DNA of 64,000 nucleotides from Stenotrophomonas nematodicola (GCF_009467805.1 NZ_WIAY01000009.1:62001-126000); one strand, 5' to 3'; counted from the stretch's first letter, positions 1-9,607 are shown. Notes: generated by a model from the sequence alone, not told the origin. A program made the numbers and translations.

Positions 1-646
1 CCACCAGTGCCCAGTTTTCCGAGAACAGCACGGCGAACCAGCCGCTCTGCTTGTCCGGCGCACGTCCGACGAAGATCGACACCGGCACCAGGTGCACGTC
101 CAGCTCATCGCGTGCGCGATGGGCCTGCAGCACCTTGGCCAGCGAATCCGAATGGGTCTTGGCGCCGCGCTGCTCGGGAATCAGCGAGTTGCTGCTGCTG
201 CGGCGGGACAGCGCCAGGTAGGCACGCCGGCGCCCGGTCGGGTCGCCGGCGATGGGCACCAGCGGCGAGGGCAGGCCGGCTTCACGGCAGGCCTTGTCCA
301 GGATCAGCGCGTTGGACAGCCCGTAGTCTTCCAGCACATAGACCACCGGGCGGCCGTCGTTGTACTGGCCGGGATGTTCCGGTTCGATCTTCAGCGACAG
401 CCACGGCTCGACCAGCCGGCCCAGCAGGCGCGCCCACCACGGGCGGCGGCCCACCGGGGCACGGGTTCCGGGCACGATGGCGGACGGCGCGGTTGCCGCC
501 GGGTCGGCCGCAGCCGGCGCCTCGCCGGGCTCGGCCGGAATGCCGGCAACGGGCGCGGTGTCGGGCGACGCGGACGGTGCGTCCGGCGTCTTGGGCGGCT
601 CTTCGCCGGGGAAAGGCAGGGGATTCTGGTTCGGCATCGGCTTCAT
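1..646 (-). CDS. plsB: Glycerol-3-phosphate acyltransferase PlsB, N-terminal part
   Basis: This is the N-terminal ~215 residues of the membrane acyltransferase that makes lysophosphatidate, the first step of phospholipid synthesis. The frame stays open past base 1, so the catalytic HX4D region lies outside the window. After a proline/alanine-rich leader the protein reads RPWWARLLGRLVEPWLS, then EDYGLSNALILDKACREAGLP and VSIFVGRAPDKQSGWF, which match the PlsB N-terminal region. The ATG overlaps the stop of the upstream lipoprotein gene by one base (TAATG), so translation is probably coupled. The identification comes from recognised sequence, not a search. Confidence 0.88.
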   Translation of the reverse strand, partial: MKPMPNQNPLPFPGEEPPKTPDAPSASPDTAPVAGIPAEPGEAPAAADPAATAPSAIVPGTRAPVGRRPWWARLLGRLVEPWLSLKIEPEHPGQYNDGRPVVYVLEDYGLSNALILDKACREAGLPSPLVPIAGDPTGRRRAYLALSRRSSSNSLIPEQRGAKTHSDSLAKVLQAHRARDELDVHLVPVSIFVGRAPDKQSGWFAVLFSENWALV

Positions 647-1614
647 TATGGCTTAGCCGGTGCGGAAGCATCGTCCTTGACCGCAGCGGCCGCCTCTGCT
701 TCAGCCGCCTTGGCGGCGTCATGTTCAGCTTGTGCGGCCTCGGCGGCCCGCAGCAGCGCGTCGGTGTCTTCGAGCGTCCGCGTCACGTACCAGTGGCCCT
801 CGCGACGGGTCATGCGCACCTGTGCGTCGATCTGTTCGCCCGCCAGCGGGTACTGGATCCGCACCACGGCGGTATCGCCCTGCTGGGACACCAGTTCGCC
901 GCGCAGTTCGGTCAGCGCCGTGTCCAGCGACAGGCCGTAACTGGCCAGCGCGGTTTTGAAGGCCTTGGCGAACGGTCCCAGCCGGCGCAGCGAACCTTCC
1001 ATGCCCGCGGCCTGCAGTTGTTCCTCGGTGGACAGCGCGGCGGTCCGCGCCGTGGCCGTCAGCAGGGTGATGGTGGTGCGGGCGCGCTGTTTGTCGGTCA
1101 GCGGGGCGGCGGCCGCCCAGCGGCTGAGCGCGTCGACCACCTGGGTGTAGTGGGCGCGCTCGGTTTCGCTGTAGTCGCTCTGGTTGCGCAGGTACTGCAC
1201 ACCGAACAGTCCCATCGAATGCGCCGCCTGGCGCACCCCCGTGGCCTGGCCGGCAATCTGCGCGTCGAAGGCGCGCTGCAGGCGCTGCGGCGCGTCCGGC
1301 CGTGACAGCGCGGCCATCATCGGCAGGAACTGACCATCCAGCGGCAGTTCGGTCAGCGGCCAGCGGCTGCGTCCCTGGGCCCAGGCCGCCTGCAGGCGGT
1401 CGTACTGGGCCGGCGGCACCGACGCCTGCGCGTAGCCGACCAGGTCATTGTCGGCGACGAGGCGGGCAAGCTGGCGCAGGGCCGCCACCGGTTCGGCGGC
1501 TGGCGCATCCGGATCGATCTGATCGCGCTTGCACGCACTGAGCAGCACCAGGCCGCAGAACGACAGCGCCAGTACCCACTCTCGACAACGCCCTGGCATC
1601 AACGGCATGGACAT
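646..1614 (-). CDS. Putative lipoprotein translationally coupled to plsB
   Basis: A protein of about 322 residues. The chosen ATG gives a lipoprotein signal (MSMPLMPGRCREWVLALSF, then a lipobox ending LLSAC), with a GGGGAG ribosome site about 9 bases upstream. An upstream in-frame start would add 36 unlikely residues. The body is helical and ends in an Ala/Glu/Lys-rich tail after a short segment (VRMTRREGHWYVTRTLED) that looks like an Ig-like or NTF2-like fold. I do not recognise a catalytic motif. The stop shares a base with the plsB start, which suggests an envelope function co-expressed with phospholipid synthesis. That link is inference. Confidence 0.7.
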   Translation of the reverse strand: MSMPLMPGRCREWVLALSFCGLVLLSACKRDQIDPDAPAAEPVAALRQLARLVADNDLVGYAQASVPPAQYDRLQAAWAQGRSRWPLTELPLDGQFLPMMAALSRPDAPQRLQRAFDAQIAGQATGVRQAAHSMGLFGVQYLRNQSDYSETERAHYTQVVDALSRWAAAAPLTDKQRARTTITLLTATARTAALSTEEQLQAAGMEGSLRRLGPFAKAFKTALASYGLSLDTALTELRGELVSQQGDTAVVRIQYPLAGEQIDAQVRMTRREGHWYVTRTLEDTDALLRAAEAAQAEHDAAKAAEAEAAAAVKDDASAPAKP

Positions 1615-1776
1615 GAATTCGGACTCCCCGGACCGGTCCGCATCTTGCGGCCTGCGGCCCTGCAGCGGCAAGCCGGGCCCTTGCGGCGCCACCATAGGAG
1701 GCCGCAGGTCATTGAAAAACAAGGAAAACGAACGGACACCGGCCGGGACCGGCGCGGTGCCCGTGCCCGACAGGGT

Positions 1777-2601
1777 CTAGTCGTGGGTCCAGGTCGCCCG
1801 GATGAAGTCGGCCATGTGCCCGTCCGACAGCCGTGCATATACGCCTGGATAGCCGGCCTGCGCGCAACCCACGCCCCAACTGACGGTCCCGAGAACCGTC
1901 CACCGGCCCTCGCGCTGCACCAGCAGCGGACCGCCCGAGTCGCCCTGACAGCTGTCGATGCCTTCTTCGCCAGCGCAGAGCACCTTGCCCGCCTGCAGGT
2001 TGGGATAGGCGTTGCGGCACTCACGGAACGGGACATAAGGCGTCTGCACGGTCTGCAGGACGGTCGGCGCGCCCGCCGGTCCTTCCAGGCCGGTGTCGCC
2101 CCAGCCGATCACGGTAAAGCGGCGACCACGGCGCAGGTAGCCGGTGTCACCGCCGAGCAGCGGCACCGCGAACTGGCCCTTGGCGATCGGGCGGCGCAGC
2201 TGGATCAGCGCGATGTCGTTGACCAGGGCTCTGCTGTCGTAGGCCGGGTGAACGTGGATGGCCTTGATGTTGGACACCCGCCGGCGCCCGGTGGTATCCA
2301 GCGTGGTCTTGCCGGCCAGCACCGCGTAGTCACGCGGCAGCGCATCTTCCACGCAGTGCGCGGCGGTCAGCACCCAGGACGGCGAGATCAGGGTGGCGCC
2401 ACACCAGTGACGCGCGTGGTCGGACTCGCCCCGGGCAAGCTGCTGCAGGCTGACCATGAAGGGGTACTGCCCGGGCTCGGCATCGATGCCGCCGATGATC
2501 CTGGGGCTGTGTCCGTCCAGCGGCGGGGTGGCCAGCGCCGGGGCGGACACCGTGGCCATGACGACGAGAGCGGCCACGGCCGCGCGGTAACGCATGTGCA
2601 T
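1777..2601 (-). CDS. Secreted trypsin-like serine protease (S1 family)
   Basis: A 274-residue exported chymotrypsin-fold protease. A signal peptide (about residues 1-24, ending ALA) precedes the mature start motif RIIGGIDA, which implies zymogen activation or direct processing there. The catalytic triad is visible: His82 in LTAAHC, Asp129 in NDIAL and Ser222 in GDSGGP. Asp216, six residues before the serine, predicts trypsin-like cleavage after Lys/Arg. Six or more cysteines suggest disulfides. The start was chosen because AAAGGAG lies 7 bases upstream. Transcribed alone; pyrF lies 244 bases upstream on the same strand. Confidence 0.93.
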   Translation of the reverse strand: MHMRYRAAVAALVVMATVSAPALATPPLDGHSPRIIGGIDAEPGQYPFMVSLQQLARGESDHARHWCGATLISPSWVLTAAHCVEDALPRDYAVLAGKTTLDTTGRRRVSNIKAIHVHPAYDSRALVNDIALIQLRRPIAKGQFAVPLLGGDTGYLRRGRRFTVIGWGDTGLEGPAGAPTVLQTVQTPYVPFRECRNAYPNLQAGKVLCAGEEGIDSCQGDSGGPLLVQREGRWTVLGTVSWGVGCAQAGYPGVYARLSDGHMADFIRATWTHD

Positions 2602-2810
2602 GCTGCAACTCCTTTGCAGTGATGAAGAAGCGGACGACACGGCCGGGAGGGCACGTGCCGGGATCGATTCGACGGCAAAGGCGGGAGACAGACTGGGCGA
2701 CGCTTCTCACTTCGCTGTGGCCAGCGACCCGGCAGCGATTGATGGATTCACTTCTGCAACCGTGCGCAACACGACAACGAGACGCGGTTCCGGCACCAAA
2801 GAACGCGTCG

Positions 2811-2835
2811 GTGCCGGCACACGGAGCGCCGGCAC
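2811..2835 (-). terminator. Hairpin downstream of pyrF
   Basis: An 8-bp perfect stem (GTGCCGGC / GCCGGCAC) with a 9-base loop lies 11 bases past the pyrF stop. A weak T-rich stretch follows on the minus strand. It probably ends the phosphatase-pyrF transcript before the protease gene. Part of the same gap (2602-2845) presumably holds the protease promoter, but I see no convincing boxes. Confidence 0.5.
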
Positions 2836-2845
2836 TGTGCGGGGA

Positions 2846-3565
2846 TCAGCGCAGGACCGAGGCGATTTCGGCCTGGATCGCCAGCGCGGCGGCGCGCGGG
2901 TCGGTCGCCTGGCGGATCGGCCGGCCCACCACGATGGCATCGGCGCCATCGGCGAACGCCTGGGCAACGCCTACAGTGCGCTTCTGGTCATCGCCCACCG
3001 GGCCACCCGGGCGGATGCCGGGGCAGACAATGGAGAAACCCGGCCCGGTAGCCGCGCGGATCGGTGCGGCTTCCTGGCCGGAGGCGATGACGCCGTCGAT
3101 GCCGGCCGCCCGGGCGGCCAGCGCGCGCTCGACCACCACGTCCACCGGCGCCCGGTCGATGCCCATGCCACGCAGATCGTCCTGGCCCATCGAGGTCAGC
3201 ACGGTCACCGCCAGCAGGCGCATGTCGCTGCCGTTGGCGGCGGCGCAGGCCTCCATCATCGCCGGGTGCCAGCCGTGGATGGTGGCGTAGCTCACCGGCC
3301 ACTGCGACAGCCGCTTGATCACCGCGGCGGCGGTGGCGGGGATATCGAAGAACTTCAGGTCGACGAAGACGCGCTTGTCGCGCGTGGCGAGCGCATCAAG
3401 CACCTGGAAGTACTCGCCGGACGCCAGCAGTTCCATGCCGATCTTGTAGAACGACACGCTGTCGCCCAGCCGGTCCACCCACGCCAGCGCCTCATCGCGT
3501 CCCGGCACGTCCAGCGCGACGATCAGGCGTTCATCATCGCGCAGCGGCAGCGGTGCCCGGCTCAC
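2846..3565 (-). CDS. pyrF: Orotidine 5'-phosphate decarboxylase
   Basis: Last step of UMP synthesis, converting OMP to UMP. At 239 residues it has the normal length. It carries the family motifs [13 protein letters not shown], the catalytic [10 protein letters not shown] (Lys/Asp pair), TVLTSMG, and the phosphate-binding [27 protein letters not shown]. The start is a GTG that overlaps the stop of the phosphatase gene (GTGA). Longer in-frame extensions would run into that gene. Two-gene operon with the upstream acid phosphatase. Confidence 0.95.
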   Translation of the reverse strand: MSRAPLPLRDDERLIVALDVPGRDEALAWVDRLGDSVSFYKIGMELLASGEYFQVLDALATRDKRVFVDLKFFDIPATAAAVIKRLSQWPVSYATIHGWHPAMMEACAAANGSDMRLLAVTVLTSMGQDDLRGMGIDRAPVDVVVERALAARAAGIDGVIASGQEAAPIRAATGPGFSIVCPGIRPGGPVGDDQKRTVGVAQAFADGADAIVVGRPIRQATDPRAAALAIQAEIASVLR

Positions 3566-4488
3566 GGCGCGTAGTCCAGCGCAGCGCGCTTGGCATCGTG
3601 GCGGGCCTGGCGCGACTGGCTGTAATCGTTGTTGAACTGCGCCGGCTCGAAGCCGCCGTAGGTCGGGTTGGGCAGCATCCACCAGCGCTCGCCGAACCAG
3701 TCGTGGTACTGCTGCAGCAGTGCGTCGCGGCCATCGTTGGTGTTGGCGGTGACTTCGACGAAATCGCCCAGCTGGTCGCCGAACTGCATCAGCACGCGGT
3801 ACTTCTGGCCGGCCAGGCGGCGGCGGCAGTTCTTTTCGCTGCCGGCCTGCTCGCAGCCTTCCACCACGGTGCCCAGGCCGAGGAAGACGCTGTCATCGGC
3901 CACCGGCAGGCCTTCGGCGCGCAGGTTGGCGAGGGTGGCGTCCTTGAGGTGAACCGCGCGGTTGGAGATGTACAGCAGGGTCACGCCGCGGGCGTTGGCG
4001 GCCTTGGCGAAATCGACCACGCCGGGGATCGCCTTGGCCTTCTTTTCGGCCACCCACTGGTCCCAGGTCATCTCGTCGTATTCCTTGCCGTCACGCACCA
4101 GGCGCGCCTGGTAGGGCGAGTTGTCCAGCACGGTCTCGTCCACGTCCAGCACCACCGCCGGCTTCAGGCCCTTGGCTTCGTTGCCGCGCTCTTCGGGCAC
4201 CAGCGCATCCCAGTGGGCTTCCTTCAGCGCGGCATCCAGGCGGTCGGCGGCGGCGCGGTAGGTCTGCTCGGTGATCGCACGGTATTCCTGCGAACGCTGC
4301 ATCCACAGCACCGCATTGAGATTGTCGTTGGCGGCCACGGCGGCATCGCCGCTAGCAGCCGGTGCATCGGCAGACGCGGCGACGGTCGGGGGTGCGGCAT
4401 CAGCCGGGGCTTCGGTGCGCTTGCAGGCGGTCAGCGCCATCACGGCGCAGGCAAGCACGGACAGGGGAACAGCAGCAATACGACGCAT
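3562..4488 (-). CDS. e(P4)-family acid phosphatase/5'-nucleotidase lipoprotein
   Basis: A 308-residue HAD-superfamily phosphatase of the class C / OlpA / e(P4) lipoprotein group, which removes phosphate from 5'-nucleotides and related substrates at the outer membrane or in the periplasm. A lipobox (VMALTAC) ends the signal peptide and is followed by an Ala/Pro-rich tether. Motif I is [15 protein letters not shown] (nucleophile Asp, acid/base Asp), and motif II is [10 protein letters not shown] at 4488 was preferred to an upstream TTG. It overlaps pyrF by 4 bases. Pairing nucleotide salvage with UMP synthesis is plausible, but is inference. Confidence 0.88.
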   Translation of the reverse strand: MRRIAAVPLSVLACAVMALTACKRTEAPADAAPPTVAASADAPAASGDAAVAANDNLNAVLWMQRSQEYRAITEQTYRAAADRLDAALKEAHWDALVPEERGNEAKGLKPAVVLDVDETVLDNSPYQARLVRDGKEYDEMTWDQWVAEKKAKAIPGVVDFAKAANARGVTLLYISNRAVHLKDATLANLRAEGLPVADDSVFLGLGTVVEGCEQAGSEKNCRRRLAGQKYRVLMQFGDQLGDFVEVTANTNDGRDALLQQYHDWFGERWWMLPNPTYGGFEPAQFNNDYSQSRQARHDAKRAALDYAP

Positions 4489-4599
4489 CGGGGTCACCAG
4501 CAACAGAGTCGTGCCAGTTTACCGGCTTGGCCGGCGGCGTTCATGCCGGCGGCGGCGCTCGGCTATGCTGCACCCCCTTGAAACACCGTGGAGCCCCCC

Positions 4600-5262
4600 G
4601 TGACCGATGACGTCCAGACCCCTGCCCTGCCCGTGCTGAGCGCGGCCCAGGCCCGCACCCTGGGCTGCCTGATCGAGAAGGAGGCCACCACCCCGGACGC
4701 CTACCCGCTGACGGTCAATGCCGCCCAGTTGGCGGCCAACCAGAAGACCGCGCGGGAGCCGGTGATGGCCCTGTCGGCCGGGGATGTGCACCACGCGCTG
4801 CGCCAGCTGGAGACGCTGGGGCTGGCCCGCCAGCAGTTCTCCTCGCGTGCCGAGCGCTATGAACACCGTGCCGGCAGTGCGCTGGACCTGACCCGCCAGC
4901 AGCTGGCGGTCCTGGGCCTGTTGCTGCTGCGCGGTCCGCAGACGGTGAACGAGCTGCTGACCCGCAGCGAGCGCCTGTTCCAGTTCCAGGACGCCGACGA
5001 GCTGCGGCACCATGTGGAGCGCATGATCCAGCGCGGCCTGGCGGTCCAGCTGCCGCGCGCCAGCGGACAGCGCGAAGACCGCTACATGCACCTGCTGGCC
5101 GGCCCGGTGGACGTGGAGGCGTTGGCGGAGGCGTACAAGGCGGCGCCGACCAGTGGTGGCGGTGGCAGCGCCGCGCTGGATGCGCGCGTGCAGCAGCTGG
5201 AGGCCACTGTGGCCGAGCTGCAGGAGCAGCTGGCGGACCTGCGCGCGCAGTTGGGCGGCTGA
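4600..5262 (+). CDS. YceH/DUF480 family protein
   Basis: A 220-residue member of the UPF0502 family. The signature [25 protein letters not shown] and the [10 protein letters not shown] segment are characteristic. The fold is two winged-helix domains, and a C-terminal coiled coil ([26 protein letters not shown]) follows a Gly/Ser linker. Function is not established; DNA binding is suggested by the fold. GTG 4600 is taken as start because GGAG lies 6 bases upstream and relatives begin with xTD. The ORF could begin at GTG 4588. Confidence 0.85.
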   Translation: MTDDVQTPALPVLSAAQARTLGCLIEKEATTPDAYPLTVNAAQLAANQKTAREPVMALSAGDVHHALRQLETLGLARQQFSSRAERYEHRAGSALDLTRQQLAVLGLLLLRGPQTVNELLTRSERLFQFQDADELRHHVERMIQRGLAVQLPRASGQREDRYMHLLAGPVDVEALAEAYKAAPTSGGGGSAALDARVQQLEATVAELQEQLADLRAQLGG

Positions 5263-5267
5263 AGAGC

Positions 5268-5290
5268 AGCCGGGCAGAGCCCGGCTCTAC
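5268..5290. repeat. SMAG-type GTAG hairpin
   Basis: A palindromic element reading GTAG followed by an AGCCGGGC/GCCCGGCT stem on the minus strand. It starts 5 bases after the yceH stop. Such elements in this family can stabilise or terminate mRNA. Confidence 0.8.
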
Positions 5291-5374
5291 GGGGTGTCGG
5301 ACAGCGCGGTCGGGGTGTCGGACAGCGCGGTCGGAGTGTCTGGCAGCGCGGTCGCGGTGTCGGGCAGCCCGCCC
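5291..5374 (+). repeat. Four tandem copies of a 21-bp unit
   Basis: Unit GGGGTGTCGGACAGCGCGGTC. The first two copies (5291-5311 and 5312-5332) are identical, the third differs at 3 positions and the fourth is more diverged. It fills the gap between the convergent yceH and acetyltransferase genes. The unit length is a multiple of three, so a frame stays open through it, but there is no start or other sign of coding. Confidence 0.9.
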
Positions 5375-5403
5375 GACCCTGCCTCCGTGCCGGGCTCAGG
5401 CAG

Positions 5404-5946
5404 TCATGACGCCACCACCGCCGGGGCCCCTGGCGTGGCGAACAGCAGCACCACGTTGCCACCGTGCGGCGGCGGCAACAGCAGGTCGCCGCGATCTTCC
5501 ATGCCCAGCTTGCGCAGCAGGGCGGCCGACCGCAGGTTGTCCGGCGACACGATGCCGTACAGATCGGCGTGGTGCAGCACATCGCGCGCGTAGTGCATCA
5601 CCCCGCGCGCGGCCTCCAGCGCGTAGCCGTGGCCTTCGTACGGCGAGAGCAGCGCGTAGCCGATATCCGGCGCGGGCAGTCCATCGCGGCGTACCAGCCC
5701 GGCATTGCCCAACCATGCGCCGTCGCTGCGACGGATGATGGCGTACATGCCAAAGCCGTTGAGGGCATAGCTGCCCAGCACGCGCTCGGCGGTGTAGTCA
5801 CGCGCCTGCGCCAGGGTACGCACGCCGCGGTCGGCGATGTTGCGGATGAACCCCGGTTCGTTGAGCAGGGCCAGCATGTCGGCCGCATCATGGTCGGGGT
5901 CGATCAGGCGCAGGTGCAGGCGGTCGGTCTGGATCACGGCGGACAT
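5404..5946 (-). CDS. GNAT-family N-acetyltransferase (RimJ/RimL-like)
   Basis: A 180-residue acetyltransferase of the Acetyltransf_3 type. It begins with the typical TDRLHLRLIDPDHDAADMLALLNEPGFI and includes the acetyl-CoA loop region DIGYALLSPYEGHGYALEAARGVMHYA followed by VSPDNLRSAALLRKLGM. The substrate cannot be read from the sequence; relatives acetylate ribosomal proteins or small molecules. ATG 5946 is used rather than an upstream GTG. Neither has a clear ribosome site. Single gene, convergent with yceH. Confidence 0.85.
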   Translation of the reverse strand: MSAVIQTDRLHLRLIDPDHDAADMLALLNEPGFIRNIADRGVRTLAQARDYTAERVLGSYALNGFGMYAIIRRSDGAWLGNAGLVRRDGLPAPDIGYALLSPYEGHGYALEAARGVMHYARDVLHHADLYGIVSPDNLRSAALLRKLGMEDRGDLLLPPPHGGNVVLLFATPGAPAVVAS

Positions 5947-6000
5947 GCGGGTCACTGCGGAGGAAGATGCCCCGATTGTGCAATGCGCGCCCCGAACACG

Positions 6001-6068
6001 GTAGCGCCGGCCCCTGGTCGGCTGCTGTTCGCCCCGGCCGGCGGCAGCCGACCAAGGGTCGGCGCTGC
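6001..6068. repeat. Inverted pair of SMAG-like hairpins
   Basis: A GTAG-ended hairpin at 6001-6024 faces an inverted partner at 6045-6068 (CAGCCGACCAAGGGTCGGCG), so the whole block can also fold as one large stem. It lies 14 bases past the rep stop and before the acetyltransferase gene, and probably acts as the rep transcript end. Confidence 0.75.
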
Positions 6069-6081
6069 GCGACGCGCGTGG

Positions 6082-8058
6082 TCAGTCGAACAAGGCCTGG
6101 ATCGCCGCCAGTCCTGCACTGGCGCGCTCTTTCTTGCGTTCGGCATCGGCGACCGGATCGGCACCGTCGCGCTGCATCTCCTCGGCCGGGATCTCCTCGA
6201 AGAACCGGCTGGGCTTGAGCCGCACGTGCTCGCCGAACTTGCGCGTGAGCTTGCTGTAGCTCATCCACAGCTGCACCTTGGCGCGGGTGATGCCCACGTA
6301 GAGCAGGCGACGCTCTTCCTGCAGGTTGCCCTCGTCGAGACTGACCTGGTGCGGCAGCACGCCGTCCTCGCAGCCAACGATGAAGACGTACGGAAATTCC
6401 AGGCCCTTGGACGCATGCAGGGTCATCATCCGCACCTGGTTGCCGCCATCGTCCTTGTCGTTGCGCGACAACAGCGCCAGCTGCGCGGCCAGGTCGGCGG
6501 TGGAAGCACCGCGCGGGCCGCCTTCGAACCACTGCGCCAGCTCTTCCAGGTTGGCCAGACGGCGCTGGTACACCGATTCTTCCTTGCAGGCGCTGCGCAG
6601 CTCGGAGACCAGCCCCGACTCCTTCACCAGCCGCCGCACCAGGTCGCCGGAACTGAGCTGCGGCATCTGCGCGCGCAGGTCGCGCAGGATGTCGGTGAAG
6701 CGGCTCAGGCCGTTGGCCGCGCGCGGCGGCAACTGCGACAGCGCGCCGATCGCCTCGGCCGCATGCGCCATCGGCAGGTCCTTCTCCGACGCCAGTTCGG
6801 CCAGCTTGGCCAGCGTGCCGGCACCCACTTCGCGCTTGGGCGACTGCACCGCGCGCATGAACGCCGTATCGTCGTCGGGGTTCACCAGCAGGCGCAGCCA
6901 GGACAGCGTGTCCTTGACCTCCTGGCGCTCCAGGAACGCGGTGCCGCCGGTGATGTGGTACGGCGCGCGCACCAGTTGCAGCGCCTTTTCCAGTGGCCGC
7001 GACTGGAAGTTGCCGCGGAACAGGATGCAGAAATCACTCCAGGGAATCTGCTTGGAGGTGGCCAGGTAGGATATCTCCGCCGCCACCTTCTCCGCTTCGT
7101 GCTCGCTGTTGCGGCACTCCCACACGCGGATGCGTTCGCCGTCGGCCTGGTCGCTCCACAGCTTCTTGAGGTGCTCGTGCGGGTTGTTGGCGATCAGCGC
7201 ATTGGCCGCGCGCAGCACGCGGTTGGAGCAGCGGTAGTTCTGCTCCAGCTTGATGATCTCCAGCGCCGGGTAGTCGCGCGCCATCTGCTGCAGGTTTTCC
7301 GGATTGGCACCACGCCACGCGTAGATCGACTGGTCATCGTCGCCCACGCAGGTGAAGTTGCCCTTGCTGCCGGCCAGCTGCTTGAGCAGCCGGTACTGCG
7401 CATCGTTGGTGTCCTGGCATTCGTCCACCAGCAGGTAGCCGATGCGTTCGCGCCACGCCAGGGCGATCTCCGGGTTCTCTTCCAGCACCTGCACCGGCAG
7501 GCGGATCAGGTCGTCGAAGTCGACCGCGTTGAACGCGGAGAGGCGCAGCTGGTATCGCTCGTAGACGCTGGCCGCTTCCTTCTCGCGGTTGCTGCGCGCG
7601 GCCGCCATCGCCTGCTCCGGCGAAAGGCCGGCGTTCTTGGCGCGCGAGATCAGGTTCTTCACGTCTTCGATGTCATCCGGCTTGGCGCCGTACATCAGGT
7701 CCTTGACCTGCGAGGTGGCATCGTCGGCGTCGAAGATCGAGAAGCCGCGCTTGAGCCCGACCGAGGCATGCTCGATCTGCAGGAATTTCAGCCCCAGCGC
7801 GTGGAACGTGCAGATCGTCACCTCGTCGGCGTCTTCGCTGCGCAGGCGCTTGGCCACGCGTTCGCGCATTTCCTTGGCCGACTTGTTGGTGAAGGTGATG
7901 GCCGCGATGCGCCGCGCCGGATAGCGCTTGCTGGCGATCAGCTGGCCGATCTTCTCCACGATCACGCGCGTCTTGCCGCTGCCTGCGCCCGCGAGCACCA
8001 GCAGAGGACCTTCGCAGTGCAGGACTGCCGCGCGTTGGGGAGGATTGAGACCGTGCAT
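6082..8058 (-). CDS. rep: ATP-dependent DNA helicase Rep
   Basis: A 658-residue superfamily 1A 3'-5' helicase that helps restart stalled replication forks. Walker A AGAGSGKT lies at about residues 23-30, motif Ia is AAITFTNKSAKEMRERV, Walker B is LLVDECQDTN, motif III is VGDDDQSIYAWRGA, motif IV is LEQNYRCSNRVL, and motif V/VI is MTLHASKGLEFPYVFIVG with EERRLLYVGITRAK. The length and the absence of the long UvrD tail favour Rep over UvrD. GGAG precedes the ATG. Confidence 0.95.
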   Translation of the reverse strand: MHGLNPPQRAAVLHCEGPLLVLAGAGSGKTRVIVEKIGQLIASKRYPARRIAAITFTNKSAKEMRERVAKRLRSEDADEVTICTFHALGLKFLQIEHASVGLKRGFSIFDADDATSQVKDLMYGAKPDDIEDVKNLISRAKNAGLSPEQAMAAARSNREKEAASVYERYQLRLSAFNAVDFDDLIRLPVQVLEENPEIALAWRERIGYLLVDECQDTNDAQYRLLKQLAGSKGNFTCVGDDDQSIYAWRGANPENLQQMARDYPALEIIKLEQNYRCSNRVLRAANALIANNPHEHLKKLWSDQADGERIRVWECRNSEHEAEKVAAEISYLATSKQIPWSDFCILFRGNFQSRPLEKALQLVRAPYHITGGTAFLERQEVKDTLSWLRLLVNPDDDTAFMRAVQSPKREVGAGTLAKLAELASEKDLPMAHAAEAIGALSQLPPRAANGLSRFTDILRDLRAQMPQLSSGDLVRRLVKESGLVSELRSACKEESVYQRRLANLEELAQWFEGGPRGASTADLAAQLALLSRNDKDDGGNQVRMMTLHASKGLEFPYVFIVGCEDGVLPHQVSLDEGNLQEERRLLYVGITRAKVQLWMSYSKLTRKFGEHVRLKPSRFFEEIPAEEMQRDGADPVADAERKKERASAGLAAIQALFD

Positions 8059-8182
8059 GCCGACTCCGGGGGAGGGGCATTGTAGCGGGCCGCGCCGGTG
8101 CGGCGGCGGCCGGGGAGGATTGACCTGCGCGCGCGCCCTGCGCTATTGAGGGGGGATCATGTGAAGCAGGACACGGGGCGTC

Positions 8183-8914
8183 ATGAGGGGATGCATTGCA
8201 GGGGGCCGGGCCGTGCTGCTGGGCGCGGTACTGTGCGGGCTGGTGGGTGCCGCCGCCGCTGCGGAGGCCGACGCGCCTGTCTTCGACCCGTGGGCCGCCG
8301 ACGTGCTGGGCTCGGAGACGTTCCTGGCCTCGCACCCGGACATGCGCTATCGCAAACTGGGCAACGAAGCGATGCAGGGCGGGCGGCCCGAGCAGGCGCG
8401 GAGCTATTACCGGCGGGGTGCGCGCTACGCGGACAAGCTGTCGCAGGCGGCCCTGGCCGAGCTGCTGTGGAACGGCGTGGGCGGGCCGGCCGACCGCGCG
8501 GCCGCCTATGCCTGGATGGACCTGGCCGCCGAGCGCGGCGACCGCTTCCTGCTGGTGCATCGCGAACGCTACTGGGCCGCGCTGGACCCGGCCGAGCGCG
8601 ACCGGGCACTGGTGGAAGGCCAGGCGCTGTACGACACCTACGGCGACGCCGTGGCCAAGCCACGCCAGGAGCGCGAGATGCGCCGCGGTCGCAATGAGGT
8701 GACGGGCAGCCGGCTGGGCTGGATCGGCGCGCTGAAGATGACCGTGCGCGGCGAGGACGGGCAGCAGCAGGCCATGCCGGTGGACCGCTTCCTGCAGGAC
8801 CGCTACTGGGAGCCGGCGCAGTACTGGCACTGGCAGGCCCAGGCGATGGAGCAGATGCAGCGCGCCGGCACGGTGGAGGTGGGGCCGGCCACCGGTGTGT
8901 CACCGGCCGAGTGA
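8183..8914 (+). CDS. Exported Sel1-repeat-like protein
   Basis: A 243-residue exported protein. The signal peptide (about 1-26) ends at AAAAAEA. A helical region then reads [20 protein letters not shown] and, further on, [18 protein letters not shown] and [15 protein letters not shown]. These resemble one to two degenerate Sel1/TPR repeats, usually protein-interaction scaffolds. The C-terminal third has no motif I know. Function unknown. It lies 40 bases upstream of thymidine kinase on the same strand and may be co-transcribed. Confidence 0.7.
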   Translation: MRGCIAGGRAVLLGAVLCGLVGAAAAAEADAPVFDPWAADVLGSETFLASHPDMRYRKLGNEAMQGGRPEQARSYYRRGARYADKLSQAALAELLWNGVGGPADRAAAYAWMDLAAERGDRFLLVHRERYWAALDPAERDRALVEGQALYDTYGDAVAKPRQEREMRRGRNEVTGSRLGWIGALKMTVRGEDGQQQAMPVDRFLQDRYWEPAQYWHWQAQAMEQMQRAGTVEVGPATGVSPAE

Positions 8915-8954
8915 CGCCGGCGGCGGCACCGGCCATCTGCGGATAAAATGCGGC

Positions 8955-9575
8955 ATGGCCAAGCTCTACTTCTACTATTCGGCGATGAACGCCGGCAAGA
9001 CCACCACCCTGCTGCAGTCGGCGCACAACTACCGCGAGCGCGGCATGCGCGTGGCCATCCTGACCCCGCGCCTGGACGACCGCGCCGGGCGCGGCGTGGT
9101 GGCCTCGCGGATCGGGCTGAAGGCCGATGGTGTGGCCTTCGACCGCGATACCGACCTGCAGCGCCTGATCGCCGCGGACATCGCCGCAGGAGGACCGCTG
9201 GGCTGCGTGCTGGTCGATGAGGCCCAGTTCCTCACCCGCAGCCAGGTCTGGCAGTTGAGCGAAGTGGTCGATGAGCTGCGCATTCCGGTGCTGTGCTACG
9301 GCCTGCGCACCGACTTCCGCGGCGAACTGTTCGAGGGCAGCCAGTACCTGCTGGCCTGGGCCGACGAGATGCAGGAGATCAAGACCATCTGCCACAGCGG
9401 CAAGAAGGCGACGATGACCGTGCGCGTGGACGAACACGGCCATGCCGTGCAGGACGGCCCACAGGTGGAAATCGGCGGCAACGAACGCTACGTGTCGGTC
9501 AGCCGCGCCGAGTTCAAGAAGATCACCCGCGGCGAAGGCCGCATCGATCCGATGCAGGCCCCGCTCCCGCTGTGA
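8955..9575 (+). CDS. tdk: Thymidine kinase (type II)
   Basis: Salvages thymidine by phosphorylation to dTMP. At 206 residues it has the P-loop [12 protein letters not shown] at the very N-terminus, Walker [10 protein letters not shown], the lasso/substrate region [25 protein letters not shown], and [16 protein letters not shown] near the C-terminus. The usual four zinc-binding cysteines of bacterial type II enzymes are reduced (only [10 protein letters not shown] is seen), as in some gamma-proteobacterial TKs. The ATG fits the conserved MAKLYFYY start. Confidence 0.93.
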   Translation: MAKLYFYYSAMNAGKTTTLLQSAHNYRERGMRVAILTPRLDDRAGRGVVASRIGLKADGVAFDRDTDLQRLIAADIAAGGPLGCVLVDEAQFLTRSQVWQLSEVVDELRIPVLCYGLRTDFRGELFEGSQYLLAWADEMQEIKTICHSGKKATMTVRVDEHGHAVQDGPQVEIGGNERYVSVSRAEFKKITRGEGRIDPMQAPLPL

Positions 9576-9583
9576 CGGTGGGG

Positions 9584-9606
9584 AGCCGGGCAGAGCCCGG
9601 CTCTAC
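9584..9606. repeat. SMAG-type hairpin between tdk and opgD
   Basis: The same GTAG/AGCCGGGC stem as at 5268-5290, placed between two convergent stop codons. It is a likely bidirectional transcript end. Confidence 0.8.
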
Positions 9607-9607
9607 G

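Noticed and set aside
5153..5593. Reading frame with VSDSAVG heptad repeats
   Set aside because: It comes from the 21-bp tandem repeat in a gap, starts inside yceH in another frame and lacks a start signal.
5464..8085. 873-codon plus-strand frame across the acetyltransferase and rep genes
   Set aside because: It is antisense to two well-identified genes and has no ribosome site or family motifs.
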